From contig NZ_CP060695.1 in the NCBI RefSeq assembly GCF_014352875.1, positions 2,635,501 through 2,699,500 on the forward strand: a stretch of DNA of 64,000 bases, written 5' to 3'. The DNA comes from Polaribacter pectinis (lineage in GTDB: Bacteria > Bacteroidota > Bacteroidia > Flavobacteriales > Flavobacteriaceae). The notes below the pieces were generated by a model. It was not told the origin of the DNA and searched no databases. It saw only the letters and a list, made by a program, of their open reading frames with translations. The position numbers and the translations under genes are program-made. Position 1 is the first letter of the stretch. Every line of letters begins with the position of its first letter. Below, piece by piece: positions 45,131-54,671 of this stretch.

Positions 45131-45637
45131 ATGAGTAATGTAACTATTGTTGATGTTTTAATTGGAAACATCAAAGAAGATCAAATGCTACTTAATGTCC
45201 TAGAGGCAAAAATTGAGGAAGCAAGAGTGGAAAAACAAACGATTGTAAATCGATTAAAAGATTATCGAAAGGATGTATCAGTACTGCTAAAATATGCAGA
45301 TGAGAGTAAGAAAAAAGAACTTGAGGAATTAGGTTTTAGTTTCTCTGAAACAGAACGAGGTTTAAATACCATTGCTTCTGCTACATACGATATTATTGTG
45401 AAGGCAAAAGATAATCAACTTACGAATGCTGAACTGTATGATGCGTATGTAAAATCTTTGAAAAACAAAGAAGATGCAGTTAATTATACTGAGTTCAATA
45501 TTAAGTGTCGTTCATTGTTCAATACGCAACGTTTATTGCGTAAAAAAGGAACAGAACCAAAGTCATCACGTACTGATATTATATCTTTAAATGGACGAGT
45601 TATTCCAAAAGAAGAACCTGAAGTAAAAAAGAAATAA
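45131..45637 (+). CDS. Coiled-coil protein of unknown function
   Basis: 168 residues. Long N-terminal coiled coil (LLNVLEAKIEEARVEKQTIVN), then helices and a basic, proline-containing tail (VIPKEEPEVKKK). No family recognised. Confidence 0.5.
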   Translation: MSNVTIVDVLIGNIKEDQMLLNVLEAKIEEARVEKQTIVNRLKDYRKDVSVLLKYADESKKKELEELGFSFSETERGLNTIASATYDIIVKAKDNQLTNAELYDAYVKSLKNKEDAVNYTEFNIKCRSLFNTQRLLRKKGTEPKSSRTDIISLNGRVIPKEEPEVKKK

Positions 45638-45639
45638 CT

Positions 45640-46080
45640 ATGAAAGATGATACTTATTTAGATGTATTTGATACAGAAGAGAAAGCAGTAGACCACGCTT
45701 TGTGGCTAAACTTTAAGTATCGAATTGCGGGAATTACTTTTGGAGTAATACCAGGACCTAAAAGAAACTTTGCGGTTTGTGAACAGGCTACTTTGGAAGA
45801 AATGGAAAATTCTTTTTTGGATATTTTACCAAAAGATTATTCTGAAATTTCTTATCGAAAACTTGATGTAATTCGACAAGATGAAGAGTTACTTCCTCAT
45901 TGGGAAAAAATTGCGGGAATGGTATCCATTATGGATGGTGAAATTTTACGTTTCATTTTAGAAACTAAGATACCGCTTGAACGAATTATTCGTCATGAAC
46001 TTGCCTTAAGAGGGTTTGATAAAAACCATCGTTGGTGTGGATTTAACAAAGCCAGAGAAATCTGGACTAATGAAAAATGA
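45640..46080 (+). CDS. Protein of unknown function
   Basis: 146 residues. KAVDHALWLNFKYRIAGITF, IPGPKRNFAVCEQATLEEME, then EKIAGMVSIMDGEILRFILE. No family recognised. Last gene of the plus-strand run, 2 bases after its neighbour. Confidence 0.5.
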   Translation: MKDDTYLDVFDTEEKAVDHALWLNFKYRIAGITFGVIPGPKRNFAVCEQATLEEMENSFLDILPKDYSEISYRKLDVIRQDEELLPHWEKIAGMVSIMDGEILRFILETKIPLERIIRHELALRGFDKNHRWCGFNKAREIWTNEK

Positions 46081-46085
46081 ATACT

Positions 46086-46113
46086 AAAAACACTCATTAT
46101 GATGAGTGTTTTT
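46086..46113. terminator. Bidirectional terminator between convergent operons
   Basis: AAAAACACTCAT (46086-46097) and ATGAGTGTTTTT (46102-46113), 12 perfect pairs. Confidence 0.88.
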
Positions 46114-46151
46114 TAATACTGATAATTTATAAATTTGATTTCGTTTTTACC

Positions 46152-49100
46152 TTATTTCCCTGTAACAACATCTACAAAACTTTCGTAACTATTAGCTACT
46201 TCCAGCTTAATATCATCACCAAGTGCTTCAAAGTGTTTTTTACCACATTCAATCTTCCCTTTTTCTGTTGGTCGCAAGAACTCCCAAGATAATGTTCCTT
46301 TAGTTTCAACTACAAAGTATAGCTTACTTGAGGTTCCATCATCCCAAAGAACTGCCCAATCTGGGTTATAAGTTCCCAAAGGAGTATCGATTTTGAACCA
46401 AGATGGTAACTTTGCATAAACCTTAACCTCTTCACTTAATTCAAAGTCTTTTGTAATATCTTTTTCAATTGCAGAATCATATATAACATGGTCAAAAGGG
46501 CTTTTGGTTGATTGAGCCAAATTTTCTTTTATATACCCAACAAGTTCGTCTCCTTCAAATAGTTCCTGTTTATAATATTCTCCTACACCTATTTTTTGGT
46601 AAGAAATTCCGTCAACAATAAAGTGCCTCATTTCTGTTTTTATCAATCGAATGGCTTCATCAATAAATCGTTGTGGATTATTTTTAAAAGCATCCAATCT
46701 ACCGCTCATAACTAAAATATCTACAACCGTTCTTCTTGTTAAGTTTGTTTCGTTCTGTAAATAACTTACAACATCTGGTAAGTAAATAAATTTTGACTCA
46801 ACCAATGAAGTTGACTGAGAAGTTTCCGTTGCTTCTACTCCACCTTTTGTAATTTCTGCTTTGGCTTTTTTGAAAATAAATTTACCACGTCCTGCAATTA
46901 AATTATCTCTAATAGATTCTGCACATTTTTTAACAAGTTTTTCTGTATCAAATTTAACAGAATAAGTTGTTTTATATTTAACCTTATCCCAAAGAGACTT
47001 AAAATCGTCACTTAAAAATACGTGTTTATTAAGCTTAATATGCTTTCGTTCTTCTGCGTTTTTAACATTAAGGTTTCCAGCTATTTTTTTAAGTGTTTTT
47101 AAAATAGGTGTTTTTAAATACTCATAAGCTTCAGGAATTTCAACTTCGTTATTTTTAAGGTCAGTTTTAAGTGTGTCTTGAACCTTCCCTTTTAAATCGA
47201 TGTATCCTTTTTCAAGCATATAGTCATAAAGCTTCTCTGAATTTTGTTCACCAAAATATTTATTATCCTCACCTTCAATACCTGTAGCTAAATTTGCAAA
47301 GGTGTGTGTCTCTAATATTCCAAATCTTATTCCTGTATCCTTTTCAATTTCGTTCTGCAATTCAGTAACAAAATCTTCATAAGATTGATTTGCCATGACA
47401 GTAAGAGTATTTACCTCAAAACCACGAATACGTTCTCCTTGTTGATTTACAGCCAAACGTAAACCACGACCAATTTCTTGGCGTTTTTTCATATCAGAAC
47501 TGGTTTCGTTAAGCGTACAAATTTGGAATACATTTGGATTATCCCATCCTTCCTTTAGAGCCGAGTGTGAAAAGATAAAGCGTAATTTAGAATCAAAACT
47601 CAACAAACGCTCCTTATCTTTCATAATAAGATTATAAGCATCATTATCTGCATTTGTAGTACCACTTGAGTCTTTAAAAAATTCAAATTTGTCCTTTTTA
47701 TTACTCTTCTTACTCTTTTTATCGATAGAGAAATAACCATTATGTATATCTTTTACTTCAGCATCTAAATCCTTAATACCTTCAAATAGTGTTTTATATT
47801 TGGGATGTTTTATGTGTTTAATATATTCTTCCTCAAACATTTGTGCGTATTTACCATTATTAGCAACACCATCTTCATCATATATTCTATAGTTGGAAAC
47901 CTTATCCAGAAAGAATAAACTCAATACCTTAATATCTTTTGGATTAAGAAGTAACTCTTTATTAAGATGCTCTTCTATAGTTTTACTTATTTGTTTCCGT
48001 TTAATCAAATCATCATCTACAGAACCAATAACTTGCCCAAGGCTTAGATAGTCTGGTTTACTTGTAAAGTCGATATATTCATTACCTCTTTCTGCACTTA
48101 TATCTTTAATAATGTAGCCTTCATAGACTTCCCTTCTCGTTACATCTTCATATAAATCTACACCCTGTTTTACCCATTTTTTTTCGCGAGTTAGTTTTCC
48201 ATTTTTAAATGAATCAACTTCAACATAGGCACGCAAACCACTTTTATTATCAACTTTTAAGAGTTTTATATAGGCTTGATTGTGAACATTCTCTACTTCA
48301 AGAGATGCTACTTCGATTTGTTTAACAAGCTTTTGTTCATAAGCATCAACAGAGTCTAATTTATACATTAGATTATGCTTTTCCTTGTGTGTTGCTGAAT
48401 AACGTAAAGTACAAAGTGGGTTTAAAGAGCTAATAGCTTCTTTCGCTTTCGCTGTTGTATCTACTGATTGTGGCTCATCAATAATGACAATTGGATTTGT
48501 AGAGCTAATATAATCAATAGGTTTATAACCACTTAGTTTATCATTTGTACGGTGGATAATATTTGCAGAAGTTTCCTTTGAAATATTGGTAAAACTTTTA
48601 CGAAAAGCATCAATATTGATTACCATGATTTGAATATAATCGTTGGTCGCAAAACTTCTAACTTGTTCTAATTTACTTGAATCGTAGGTGAAAAAATCAT
48701 AATTCACATTGTCATAAATTCCCTTGAAGTGATCTTTGGTAATATCTAATGATTTATTTGTTCCTTCTTTAATAGCGATTGATGGAACTACAATAATAAA
48801 TTTAGTGAACCCATATTTTTTATGCATTTCAAAAATAGAACGTAGATAAACGTATGTTTTACCTGTTCCTGTTTCCATCTCAACAGAAAAGTCTCTTGAG
48901 TTTAGTTCCTTGGTTTGCTTTAAACCATTTCGAAGCTGTATTTTCTGTACATTCTCTAGCAATTCTTCATCTAATAAAGAGAGTTTGTTACCAACACCAA
49001 GTTCTGTAGTAAACATTGCAGATTGTCCTGTATGGTCTTGAATAGGAGCAACAGTAAAGTTTGTTGTGCAAATTTCTTGACCTTCAAAAATATCAGTTAT

Positions 49101-49166
49101 AGATTTTATAGCTTCTTGTTGGTACTCAAGATTTCCTTCAAATTTTAGTTTCATTTCTTTTGCCAT
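46152..49166 (-). CDS. res: Type III restriction enzyme Res subunit
   Basis: 1004 residues. Helicase Walker A METGTGKT at 97-104, motif II IDEPQS, motif III RYSATHKE, motif VI QEIGRGLRLAV. The C-terminal endonuclease shows PD935-936 and E954-T-K956 (NPDWAVLW..VVETKG). It would cut DNA with unmodified sites after ATP-driven sliding, with Mod as its partner. Two bases separate it from mod 1. Confidence 0.92.
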   Translation of the reverse strand: MAKEMKLKFEGNLEYQQEAIKSITDIFEGQEICTTNFTVAPIQDHTGQSAMFTTELGVGNKLSLLDEELLENVQKIQLRNGLKQTKELNSRDFSVEMETGTGKTYVYLRSIFEMHKKYGFTKFIIVVPSIAIKEGTNKSLDITKDHFKGIYDNVNYDFFTYDSSKLEQVRSFATNDYIQIMVINIDAFRKSFTNISKETSANIIHRTNDKLSGYKPIDYISSTNPIVIIDEPQSVDTTAKAKEAISSLNPLCTLRYSATHKEKHNLMYKLDSVDAYEQKLVKQIEVASLEVENVHNQAYIKLLKVDNKSGLRAYVEVDSFKNGKLTREKKWVKQGVDLYEDVTRREVYEGYIIKDISAERGNEYIDFTSKPDYLSLGQVIGSVDDDLIKRKQISKTIEEHLNKELLLNPKDIKVLSLFFLDKVSNYRIYDEDGVANNGKYAQMFEEEYIKHIKHPKYKTLFEGIKDLDAEVKDIHNGYFSIDKKSKKSNKKDKFEFFKDSSGTTNADNDAYNLIMKDKERLLSFDSKLRFIFSHSALKEGWDNPNVFQICTLNETSSDMKKRQEIGRGLRLAVNQQGERIRGFEVNTLTVMANQSYEDFVTELQNEIEKDTGIRFGILETHTFANLATGIEGEDNKYFGEQNSEKLYDYMLEKGYIDLKGKVQDTLKTDLKNNEVEIPEAYEYLKTPILKTLKKIAGNLNVKNAEERKHIKLNKHVFLSDDFKSLWDKVKYKTTYSVKFDTEKLVKKCAESIRDNLIAGRGKFIFKKAKAEITKGGVEATETSQSTSLVESKFIYLPDVVSYLQNETNLTRRTVVDILVMSGRLDAFKNNPQRFIDEAIRLIKTEMRHFIVDGISYQKIGVGEYYKQELFEGDELVGYIKENLAQSTKSPFDHVIYDSAIEKDITKDFELSEEVKVYAKLPSWFKIDTPLGTYNPDWAVLWDDGTSSKLYFVVETKGTLSWEFLRPTEKGKIECGKKHFEALGDDIKLEVANSYESFVDVVTGK

Positions 49167-49168
49167 AA

Positions 49169-51130
49169 TTATATACTTCTTACTTCTTCAATATTGTGTT
49201 GCTTTAACTTCTGCATCACATTGGTTTTTTCTGCACTATCTTTAAATCCGTTGTCTTTGAATACGACTCTACAGATTTCAGGGTTTAATTCTTTTTTTAG
49301 TTCTGCAATACCTTCTGCAACTGCAACAGTAATGTTGTCTGCTAAACACACAAGTAATGCTCCAGCACCTACGTTAAATACTTTTGCTCCTGCAATTTCG
49401 TGTTCCGTAATTGGTAACGTTAGGTCTAAACCATATTTAAGTAGAATCTCGAATAGTAAATCACTTTCTGAACGTCCTTCTTTGATGTTTTCTACAGCAT
49501 CGAGTAGGTTTTGCTCTAGATTTTCTGCTTCTGGAGACCATGCTTTGATGTTAGAACTATCAAGTTTGAATACTTTGAAGCCTAAATCTAAATCTTTTGC
49601 TTTTTCTGGGTGTTCTTCTGTTATTTTTTTTGAGGCATTAACAATTCTTTTTTTACTTATTTCAGTAATAAATTTAAAGCCTTTTTTGTACGCATCATGA
49701 TTTTTTTCTACAGGTTCAGGAAGTTGAACCATTACATATTTTCTTTGTTGATTATCATCTGCATTTAATTCCATAACCGCATGAGCTGTAGTTGATGAGC
49801 CTGCAAAAAAATCAAGGATAATATCGTCATTTTTAGCAATAGGAATAATAATTTTTTTAGCAACATCAACAACTTTAGGTGTATCAAATACAACATCTAA
49901 ATCCTTAAGTAAGTCGTCATCACTTCCACCAAAATACATCAATGAAGATACATTTTCATTCATATTTTCCTTAAGAAGGTATTTTCTATTTGGTTGAGTT
50001 CCTTCATCTTTTCCAAATAAGATTAAATCTTCACTCAATAATCTTTCCATTGTTTTAGAAGGGTTTCTCCAACCCTTATCTGGAACTGGGCAAGGTTTTT
50101 TTGTAACAGGATGTATTAATGGAATATTGTAATCTTCAGGAGATTGTTTTTTATTCGGCCAAGTCATTGATACAGGACGATAAACATCACCTTCATCATC
50201 AATAAACGAATATGCCTTTTCTCCACCAGAAAAATCTTGGGTTTTAATCCAATCCTTAAATTGTTTTCTAACAGAATCATTAACGACACCTTCTTTTTTA
50301 ATTAATTTTTCTGCTTTCTGTATAATTGCTAAAGCATTTTCTTTTGGTCTTTTGAATTCATTATTAGTCAAAAAATTCTCTCTATTTTTTGCAAAGAAAA
50401 TTATTTGCTCGTGCTGATACGCAATACCTTTAGCATCACCCTTAGGGTTTCTTTTATCCCAAATAATTGTTCCTAAATTATTTTCTTCTCCAAAAATTTC
50501 ATTTAAAAGTTTTTCAAGATTTGAATACTCATGTTCATCAATATGAATTGATATCACCCCATCATCAGTAAGTAAGTTTCTCGCCAACTTCAAACGAGGG
50601 TACATCATATTCAACCAGTTGGAGTGGTAACGACCACTAGCATCACTATTGGTGCTTAACTTTCTACCATCTTCATCTTTTTGACCTGTTAATTCAAGGT
50701 AGTTAGATAGATTGTCTTTGTAGTTGTCTTTGTACACAAAATCTTTACCTGTATTGTAAGGAGGATCTATGTAAATCATTTTTACTTTTTGGTGGTAGCT
50801 TTTTTGAAGTAATTTTAGTACTTCTAAATTATCTCCTTCAATGTAGAGGTTTTGGGTGTTTTCCCAATCTACACTTTCTTCTGGAGCAGGACGTAGGGTT
50901 CCTGTACTTGGTTTCTGCGCCTCTTTTCGAGCATTTGACTTACCATTCCATGAAAAGCTAAAACGTTCGTTTTCAGCATCAATATGGTCTCCAAGAGTAG
51001 CTTGAAGTTCTTGCCAATCAATCTTCCCTTCTTTAAAAACTTCAGGAAACAGTTGCTGTAACTGCTGAATGTTTTCTGAAACGATGTCTGCACTTTTGCT
51101 TAATGGGTCGTTATGGTCGATTTTGTTCAT
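49169..51130 (-). CDS. mod: Type III DNA methyltransferase Mod, copy 1
   Basis: 653 residues, beta-class N6-adenine methyltransferase: DPPYNTG at 122-128 and motif I DFFAGSSTTAHAVME. Residues 1-188 and the last 152 equal Mod copy 2 (51973-53853). The middle, which carries the target-recognition part, differs. So two specificities share one Res gene. The start codon and first 561 bases are repeated in copy 2. Confidence 0.93.
   Translation of the reverse strand: MNKIDHNDPLSKSADIVSENIQQLQQLFPEVFKEGKIDWQELQATLGDHIDAENERFSFSWNGKSNARKEAQKPSTGTLRPAPEESVDWENTQNLYIEGDNLEVLKLLQKSYHQKVKMIYIDPPYNTGKDFVYKDNYKDNLSNYLELTGQKDEDGRKLSTNSDASGRYHSNWLNMMYPRLKLARNLLTDDGVISIHIDEHEYSNLEKLLNEIFGEENNLGTIIWDKRNPKGDAKGIAYQHEQIIFFAKNRENFLTNNEFKRPKENALAIIQKAEKLIKKEGVVNDSVRKQFKDWIKTQDFSGGEKAYSFIDDEGDVYRPVSMTWPNKKQSPEDYNIPLIHPVTKKPCPVPDKGWRNPSKTMERLLSEDLILFGKDEGTQPNRKYLLKENMNENVSSLMYFGGSDDDLLKDLDVVFDTPKVVDVAKKIIIPIAKNDDIILDFFAGSSTTAHAVMELNADDNQQRKYVMVQLPEPVEKNHDAYKKGFKFITEISKKRIVNASKKITEEHPEKAKDLDLGFKVFKLDSSNIKAWSPEAENLEQNLLDAVENIKEGRSESDLLFEILLKYGLDLTLPITEHEIAGAKVFNVGAGALLVCLADNITVAVAEGIAELKKELNPEICRVVFKDNGFKDSAEKTNVMQKLKQHNIEEVRSI
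49173..49631. repeat. 3' part shared by the mod genes, copy 1 (459 bp)
   Basis: Same as 51977-52435 with no difference I can see. The identity stops abruptly where the coding sequences diverge. Confidence 0.9.
50568..51130. repeat. 5' part shared by the mod genes, copy 1 (563 bp)
   Basis: Nearly identical to 53291-53853. Two differences (near 50622 and 50631) lie close to the variable end. Confidence 0.88.
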
Positions 51131-51192
51131 GACTTCATTATATATTATAAACTTTTAATCTAAAAACGATGATTTTTTTTAAACACACTAAT

Positions 51193-51960
51193 TTATAGAT
51201 TAAAAAAACCGTTAGTATCATAGATTCCAACTAGTTTAACAGGAGGTGTTTTTGTAAAATCTACTTTAAACACCTTAATATTTGATATGTTGTCATTAAA
51301 AACAGGTCTTGTTTCTCTTACATTATAGACAATACCTAGTCTAACATTTGCTTGATTAGCTAAGGCAGATAACAAACGGAAATTTCTATAATCGTCTGGG
51401 TATGGAGCCCAATTACCTATTGCTATATAAGATCTCTTCAATTCATATATTCTTTGAACAGCACCAGCTGGTGTAAGTTTCCATAAATCGATATCGGAAA
51501 CAGTTAAAGCTCTTCCTAAGTGACCTCTCTGCCATTTATGATAAGCACTCGAAGTTCTATCGTTAAGATATTTATCAGTAGCTGTATTTGAAACAGGAAG
51601 TCCATTTTGACTAAAAACATCTCTCAATTCCGCAAGTGTGATTTCAGTAGGTTCATTTGTAACATCATCAGCTACTTTAACATTTTCGATTTCAACGTCT
51701 GTATTAAATTTGATGACTTTTATTGGTAAATTACAGCTTGTAGCTAAGGTATTTAGTAGATTAAACGCCTCAATTTGATGTGCAGTGTAACCAGCATTAT
51801 ATTCATTGTTATCTGCACCTATAACAAGGGCAAGAAGTTTGGGTACACAACCGTTATCACCGTAAACTAATTGCCAGAGATTTCCAGAACAAAATTTAAA
51901 ATTTTTTAATTGGTTGGCGTTTATATGATCGTAAATGGCATTTCCTTTATAATAGTTCAT
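51193..51960 (-). CDS. Unknown protein with PD-(D/E)XK-like motif, between the two mod genes
   Basis: 255 residues. SDIDLWKLTPAG (D156/D158) then YELKRSY (E173-L-K175) fit the PD-(D/E)XK nuclease core: Asp strand, turn, then ExK strand. GNLWQLVYG and IGADNNEYNAGYTAHQIEAF precede it. No known nuclease family is obvious. It is 12 bases after Mod 2 and 62 before Mod 1, so in the same transcript. It may be a restriction or defence nuclease, or a regulator. Confidence 0.55.
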   Translation of the reverse strand: MNYYKGNAIYDHINANQLKNFKFCSGNLWQLVYGDNGCVPKLLALVIGADNNEYNAGYTAHQIEAFNLLNTLATSCNLPIKVIKFNTDVEIENVKVADDVTNEPTEITLAELRDVFSQNGLPVSNTATDKYLNDRTSSAYHKWQRGHLGRALTVSDIDLWKLTPAGAVQRIYELKRSYIAIGNWAPYPDDYRNFRLLSALANQANVRLGIVYNVRETRPVFNDNISNIKVFKVDFTKTPPVKLVGIYDTNGFFNL

Positions 51961-51972
51961 CTTTTTTGGGTT

Positions 51973-53853
51973 TTAAATACTTCTTACTTCTTCAATATTG
52001 TGTTGCTTTAACTTCTGCATCACATTGGTTTTTTCTGCACTATCTTTAAATCCGTTGTCTTTGAATACGACTCTACAGATTTCAGGGTTTAATTCTTTTT
52101 TTAGTTCTGCAATACCTTCTGCAACTGCAACAGTAATGTTGTCTGCTAAACACACAAGTAATGCTCCAGCACCTACGTTAAATACTTTTGCTCCTGCAAT
52201 TTCGTGTTCCGTAATTGGTAACGTTAGGTCTAAACCATATTTAAGTAGAATCTCGAATAGTAAATCACTTTCTGAACGTCCTTCTTTGATGTTTTCTACA
52301 GCATCGAGTAGGTTTTGCTCTAGATTTTCTGCTTCTGGAGACCATGCTTTGATGTTAGAACTATCAAGTTTGAATACTTTGAAGCCTAAATCTAAATCTT
52401 TTGCTTTTTCTGGGTGTTCTTCTGTTATTTTTTTTCCTGCTAACTTAATACGTTGTTTACCAATTTCTGCAATTGTTTTATATCCAAACTTATAAGCTTC
52501 GCTAGTTTCTTCAGTTGGTTCAGGAAACTGAACTTGAATGTGCTTAATATCTAACTCCTCTTTTAAATTGAAGTTCATTACAGATTGTGCAGAGGTCGAT
52601 GATCCAGAAAAGAAATCAATAAATACGTCATTAGCTTTGACATTAGCAATTCTCATTAAATTCTCAATAAGCCTAACTGGTTTAAGTGTTTCAAATATGG
52701 TTTTACCACTTTCACCAAAAAGTTTTATAAAATCTTTTTTTGCTTCATCGGTATGCCCATAATCTGTATAAGAAAAGAATGAGGAAGCAACTCTACCCTG
52801 TTTTACTTCTGATAAAAATTGCTTTGAACTTGGAAAACTTGTTCCATCTTTACCAAAATAAATCCTATTATCTATTAATAATTCTCGCATTTTAGGCTCC
52901 GAATAAGCCCAATGTTTTCCTTGAGGTACATCATATTCCTCTCCTGTTGTAGGGTTTTTAATTATATAATGACCTCCAGTTCTTTCTCCAGCAGCAACTA
53001 AATCTCCAGATTTCCAGTTACCTCTAGAATCACTATCTAGATTTTTATACCTCTTATTCATTTTTTCTGTTCGAGGTAATAGTCCAATTTGGAAATTATT
53101 TAAATGCTTTGCGTAAATCAATACAAATTCGTAATCATTAGAAAGATATCTTGCTTGGTTTTTAGGACTATAAACCTTTTGCCAGCCAGCTTGAGATATA
53201 AAGTTTTCTTCTCCAAAAATCTCATTACAAATTTTACGGAGATTATCGACTTCATTATCATCTATAGAAATAAATATCACTCCATCTTCGGTAAGTAAGT
53301 TTCTCGCCAACTTCAAACGAGGGTACATCATGTTCAACCAATTGGAGTGGTAACGACCACTAGCATCACTATTGGTGCTTAACTTTCTACCATCTTCATC
53401 TTTTTGACCTGTTAATTCAAGGTAGTTAGATAGATTGTCTTTGTAGTTGTCTTTGTACACAAAATCTTTACCTGTATTGTAAGGAGGATCTATGTAAATC
53501 ATTTTTACTTTTTGGTGGTAGCTTTTTTGAAGTAATTTTAGTACTTCTAAATTATCTCCTTCAATGTAGAGGTTTTGGGTGTTTTCCCAATCTACACTTT
53601 CTTCTGGAGCAGGACGTAGGGTTCCTGTACTTGGTTTCTGCGCCTCTTTTCGAGCATTTGACTTACCATTCCATGAAAAGCTAAAACGTTCGTTTTCAGC
53701 ATCAATATGGTCTCCAAGAGTAGCTTGAAGTTCTTGCCAATCAATCTTCCCTTCTTTAAAAACTTCAGGAAACAGTTGCTGTAACTGCTGAATGTTTTCT
53801 GAAACGATGTCTGCACTTTTGCTTAATGGGTCGTTATGGTCGATTTTGTTCAT
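51973..53853 (-). CDS. mod: Type III DNA methyltransferase Mod, copy 2
   Basis: 626 residues. Same N-terminal 188 residues and same C-terminal 152 as copy 1. Different centre: DFFSGSSTSAQSVM for motif I and a distinct target-recognition part. It could modify another sequence for the same Res, or be a recombination donor. A terminator hairpin at 53885 separates it from the DUF4391 gene upstream. Confidence 0.93.
   Translation of the reverse strand: MNKIDHNDPLSKSADIVSENIQQLQQLFPEVFKEGKIDWQELQATLGDHIDAENERFSFSWNGKSNARKEAQKPSTGTLRPAPEESVDWENTQNLYIEGDNLEVLKLLQKSYHQKVKMIYIDPPYNTGKDFVYKDNYKDNLSNYLELTGQKDEDGRKLSTNSDASGRYHSNWLNMMYPRLKLARNLLTEDGVIFISIDDNEVDNLRKICNEIFGEENFISQAGWQKVYSPKNQARYLSNDYEFVLIYAKHLNNFQIGLLPRTEKMNKRYKNLDSDSRGNWKSGDLVAAGERTGGHYIIKNPTTGEEYDVPQGKHWAYSEPKMRELLIDNRIYFGKDGTSFPSSKQFLSEVKQGRVASSFFSYTDYGHTDEAKKDFIKLFGESGKTIFETLKPVRLIENLMRIANVKANDVFIDFFSGSSTSAQSVMNFNLKEELDIKHIQVQFPEPTEETSEAYKFGYKTIAEIGKQRIKLAGKKITEEHPEKAKDLDLGFKVFKLDSSNIKAWSPEAENLEQNLLDAVENIKEGRSESDLLFEILLKYGLDLTLPITEHEIAGAKVFNVGAGALLVCLADNITVAVAEGIAELKKELNPEICRVVFKDNGFKDSAEKTNVMQKLKQHNIEEVRSI
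51977..52435. repeat. 3' part shared by the mod genes, copy 2 (459 bp)
   Basis: Partner of 49173-49631, direct orientation. Confidence 0.9.
53291..53853. repeat. 5' part shared by the mod genes, copy 2 (563 bp)
   Basis: Partner of 50568-51130, direct orientation. Confidence 0.88.
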
Positions 53854-53884
53854 AGATTCAATTATATGCTAAAACTGTAAATTT

Positions 53885-53916
53885 AAAAAACTATACTCCT
53901 GATTGGTATAGTTTTT
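53885..53916 (-). terminator. Hairpin after DUF4391
   Basis: AAAAAACTATAC (53885-53896) and GTATAGTTTTT (53906-53916). It lies between DUF4391 and mod 2, so partly separates the helicase pair from the mod/res genes. Confidence 0.7.
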
Positions 53917-54667
53917 AAGATAATTTATTTATTAAATTTTGCCTCTTTGTTTCATTAGCTTTCAATTTTATATTTAAATTTACTTTATCGCTAAAAACAG
54001 TTTCTTTTTTTATCTGACTCTTAATACTAATCATTTCTTTTTCAATCTCTTCAATATTTTTTAAAATACTAGCATCTTTAGTTACTTCTTTTTTGTCTTT
54101 TATATTGAACTTACCAGTTAATAGACTTGTTTCGTACTGATGAATTAACTTAGCAAAGTTTTCATAGAAAGATTTAAGATGAAGTGTATTAAAAGTTTTA
54201 GTGTCTAAGTGCCTTAAAAAGCTACTATTAATTTCGTTATTAGAAGTTTTATCTAAATAACTAGATGTAATTATCTCATCTATTGTTCGCTTTAATTTAT
54301 CTGTTTGATTTATGCTTTTTTTGGCAATTGATATGGCAAATTCATTTTCAACTTCCAATAATAAAACTAGTGGATATGGCATACTTTTCTGTAAAATATT
54401 TACCACTTGTTTGGTATATTTAGTATCCATAAAACCAATAGAAATAATTTGAACTTCATCATAACTTTCAAGCTTAGTTATGAATTCAGGAATTGCGCTA
54501 TTAAAAGGTTTATAACTTGCCAACCAGCGAATATCAGTAATAATTTCTTTTAAAACTTTTTTCTCTGTTGCATTTAATGAGCTGTTATTACTTATTGCAA
54601 CCTTTGTAATTCTCTTATCAATTACACAACGCTCGTCTATATTTAATAATTGGATTAGATTATTCAT
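53915..54667 (-). CDS. DUF4391 protein
   Basis: 250 residues. N-terminal half: VIDKRITKVAISNNSSLNATEKKVLKEIITDIRWLASYKP, the pattern of the DUF4391 family. Middle has beta strands (YPLVLLLEVENEFAISIAK). C-terminal coiled coil (EIEKEMISIKSQIKKE). DUF4391 proteins are often found with helicases and type III-like methyltransferases; function unknown. It is 4 bases after the helicase stop, same strand. Confidence 0.8.
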   Translation of the reverse strand: MNNLIQLLNIDERCVIDKRITKVAISNNSSLNATEKKVLKEIITDIRWLASYKPFNSAIPEFITKLESYDEVQIISIGFMDTKYTKQVVNILQKSMPYPLVLLLEVENEFAISIAKKSINQTDKLKRTIDEIITSSYLDKTSNNEINSSFLRHLDTKTFNTLHLKSFYENFAKLIHQYETSLLTGKFNIKDKKEVTKDASILKNIEEIEKEMISIKSQIKKETVFSDKVNLNIKLKANETKRQNLINKLS

Positions 54668-54671
54668 AGTT

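Noticed and set aside
46086..46113. Regulatory palindrome
   Set aside because: It is a plain bidirectional terminator between convergent genes.
49194..49700. Antisense frames in both mod genes (also 51998-52495)
   Set aside because: They lie wholly inside the coding strand of mod and exist twice only because mod ends are repeated.
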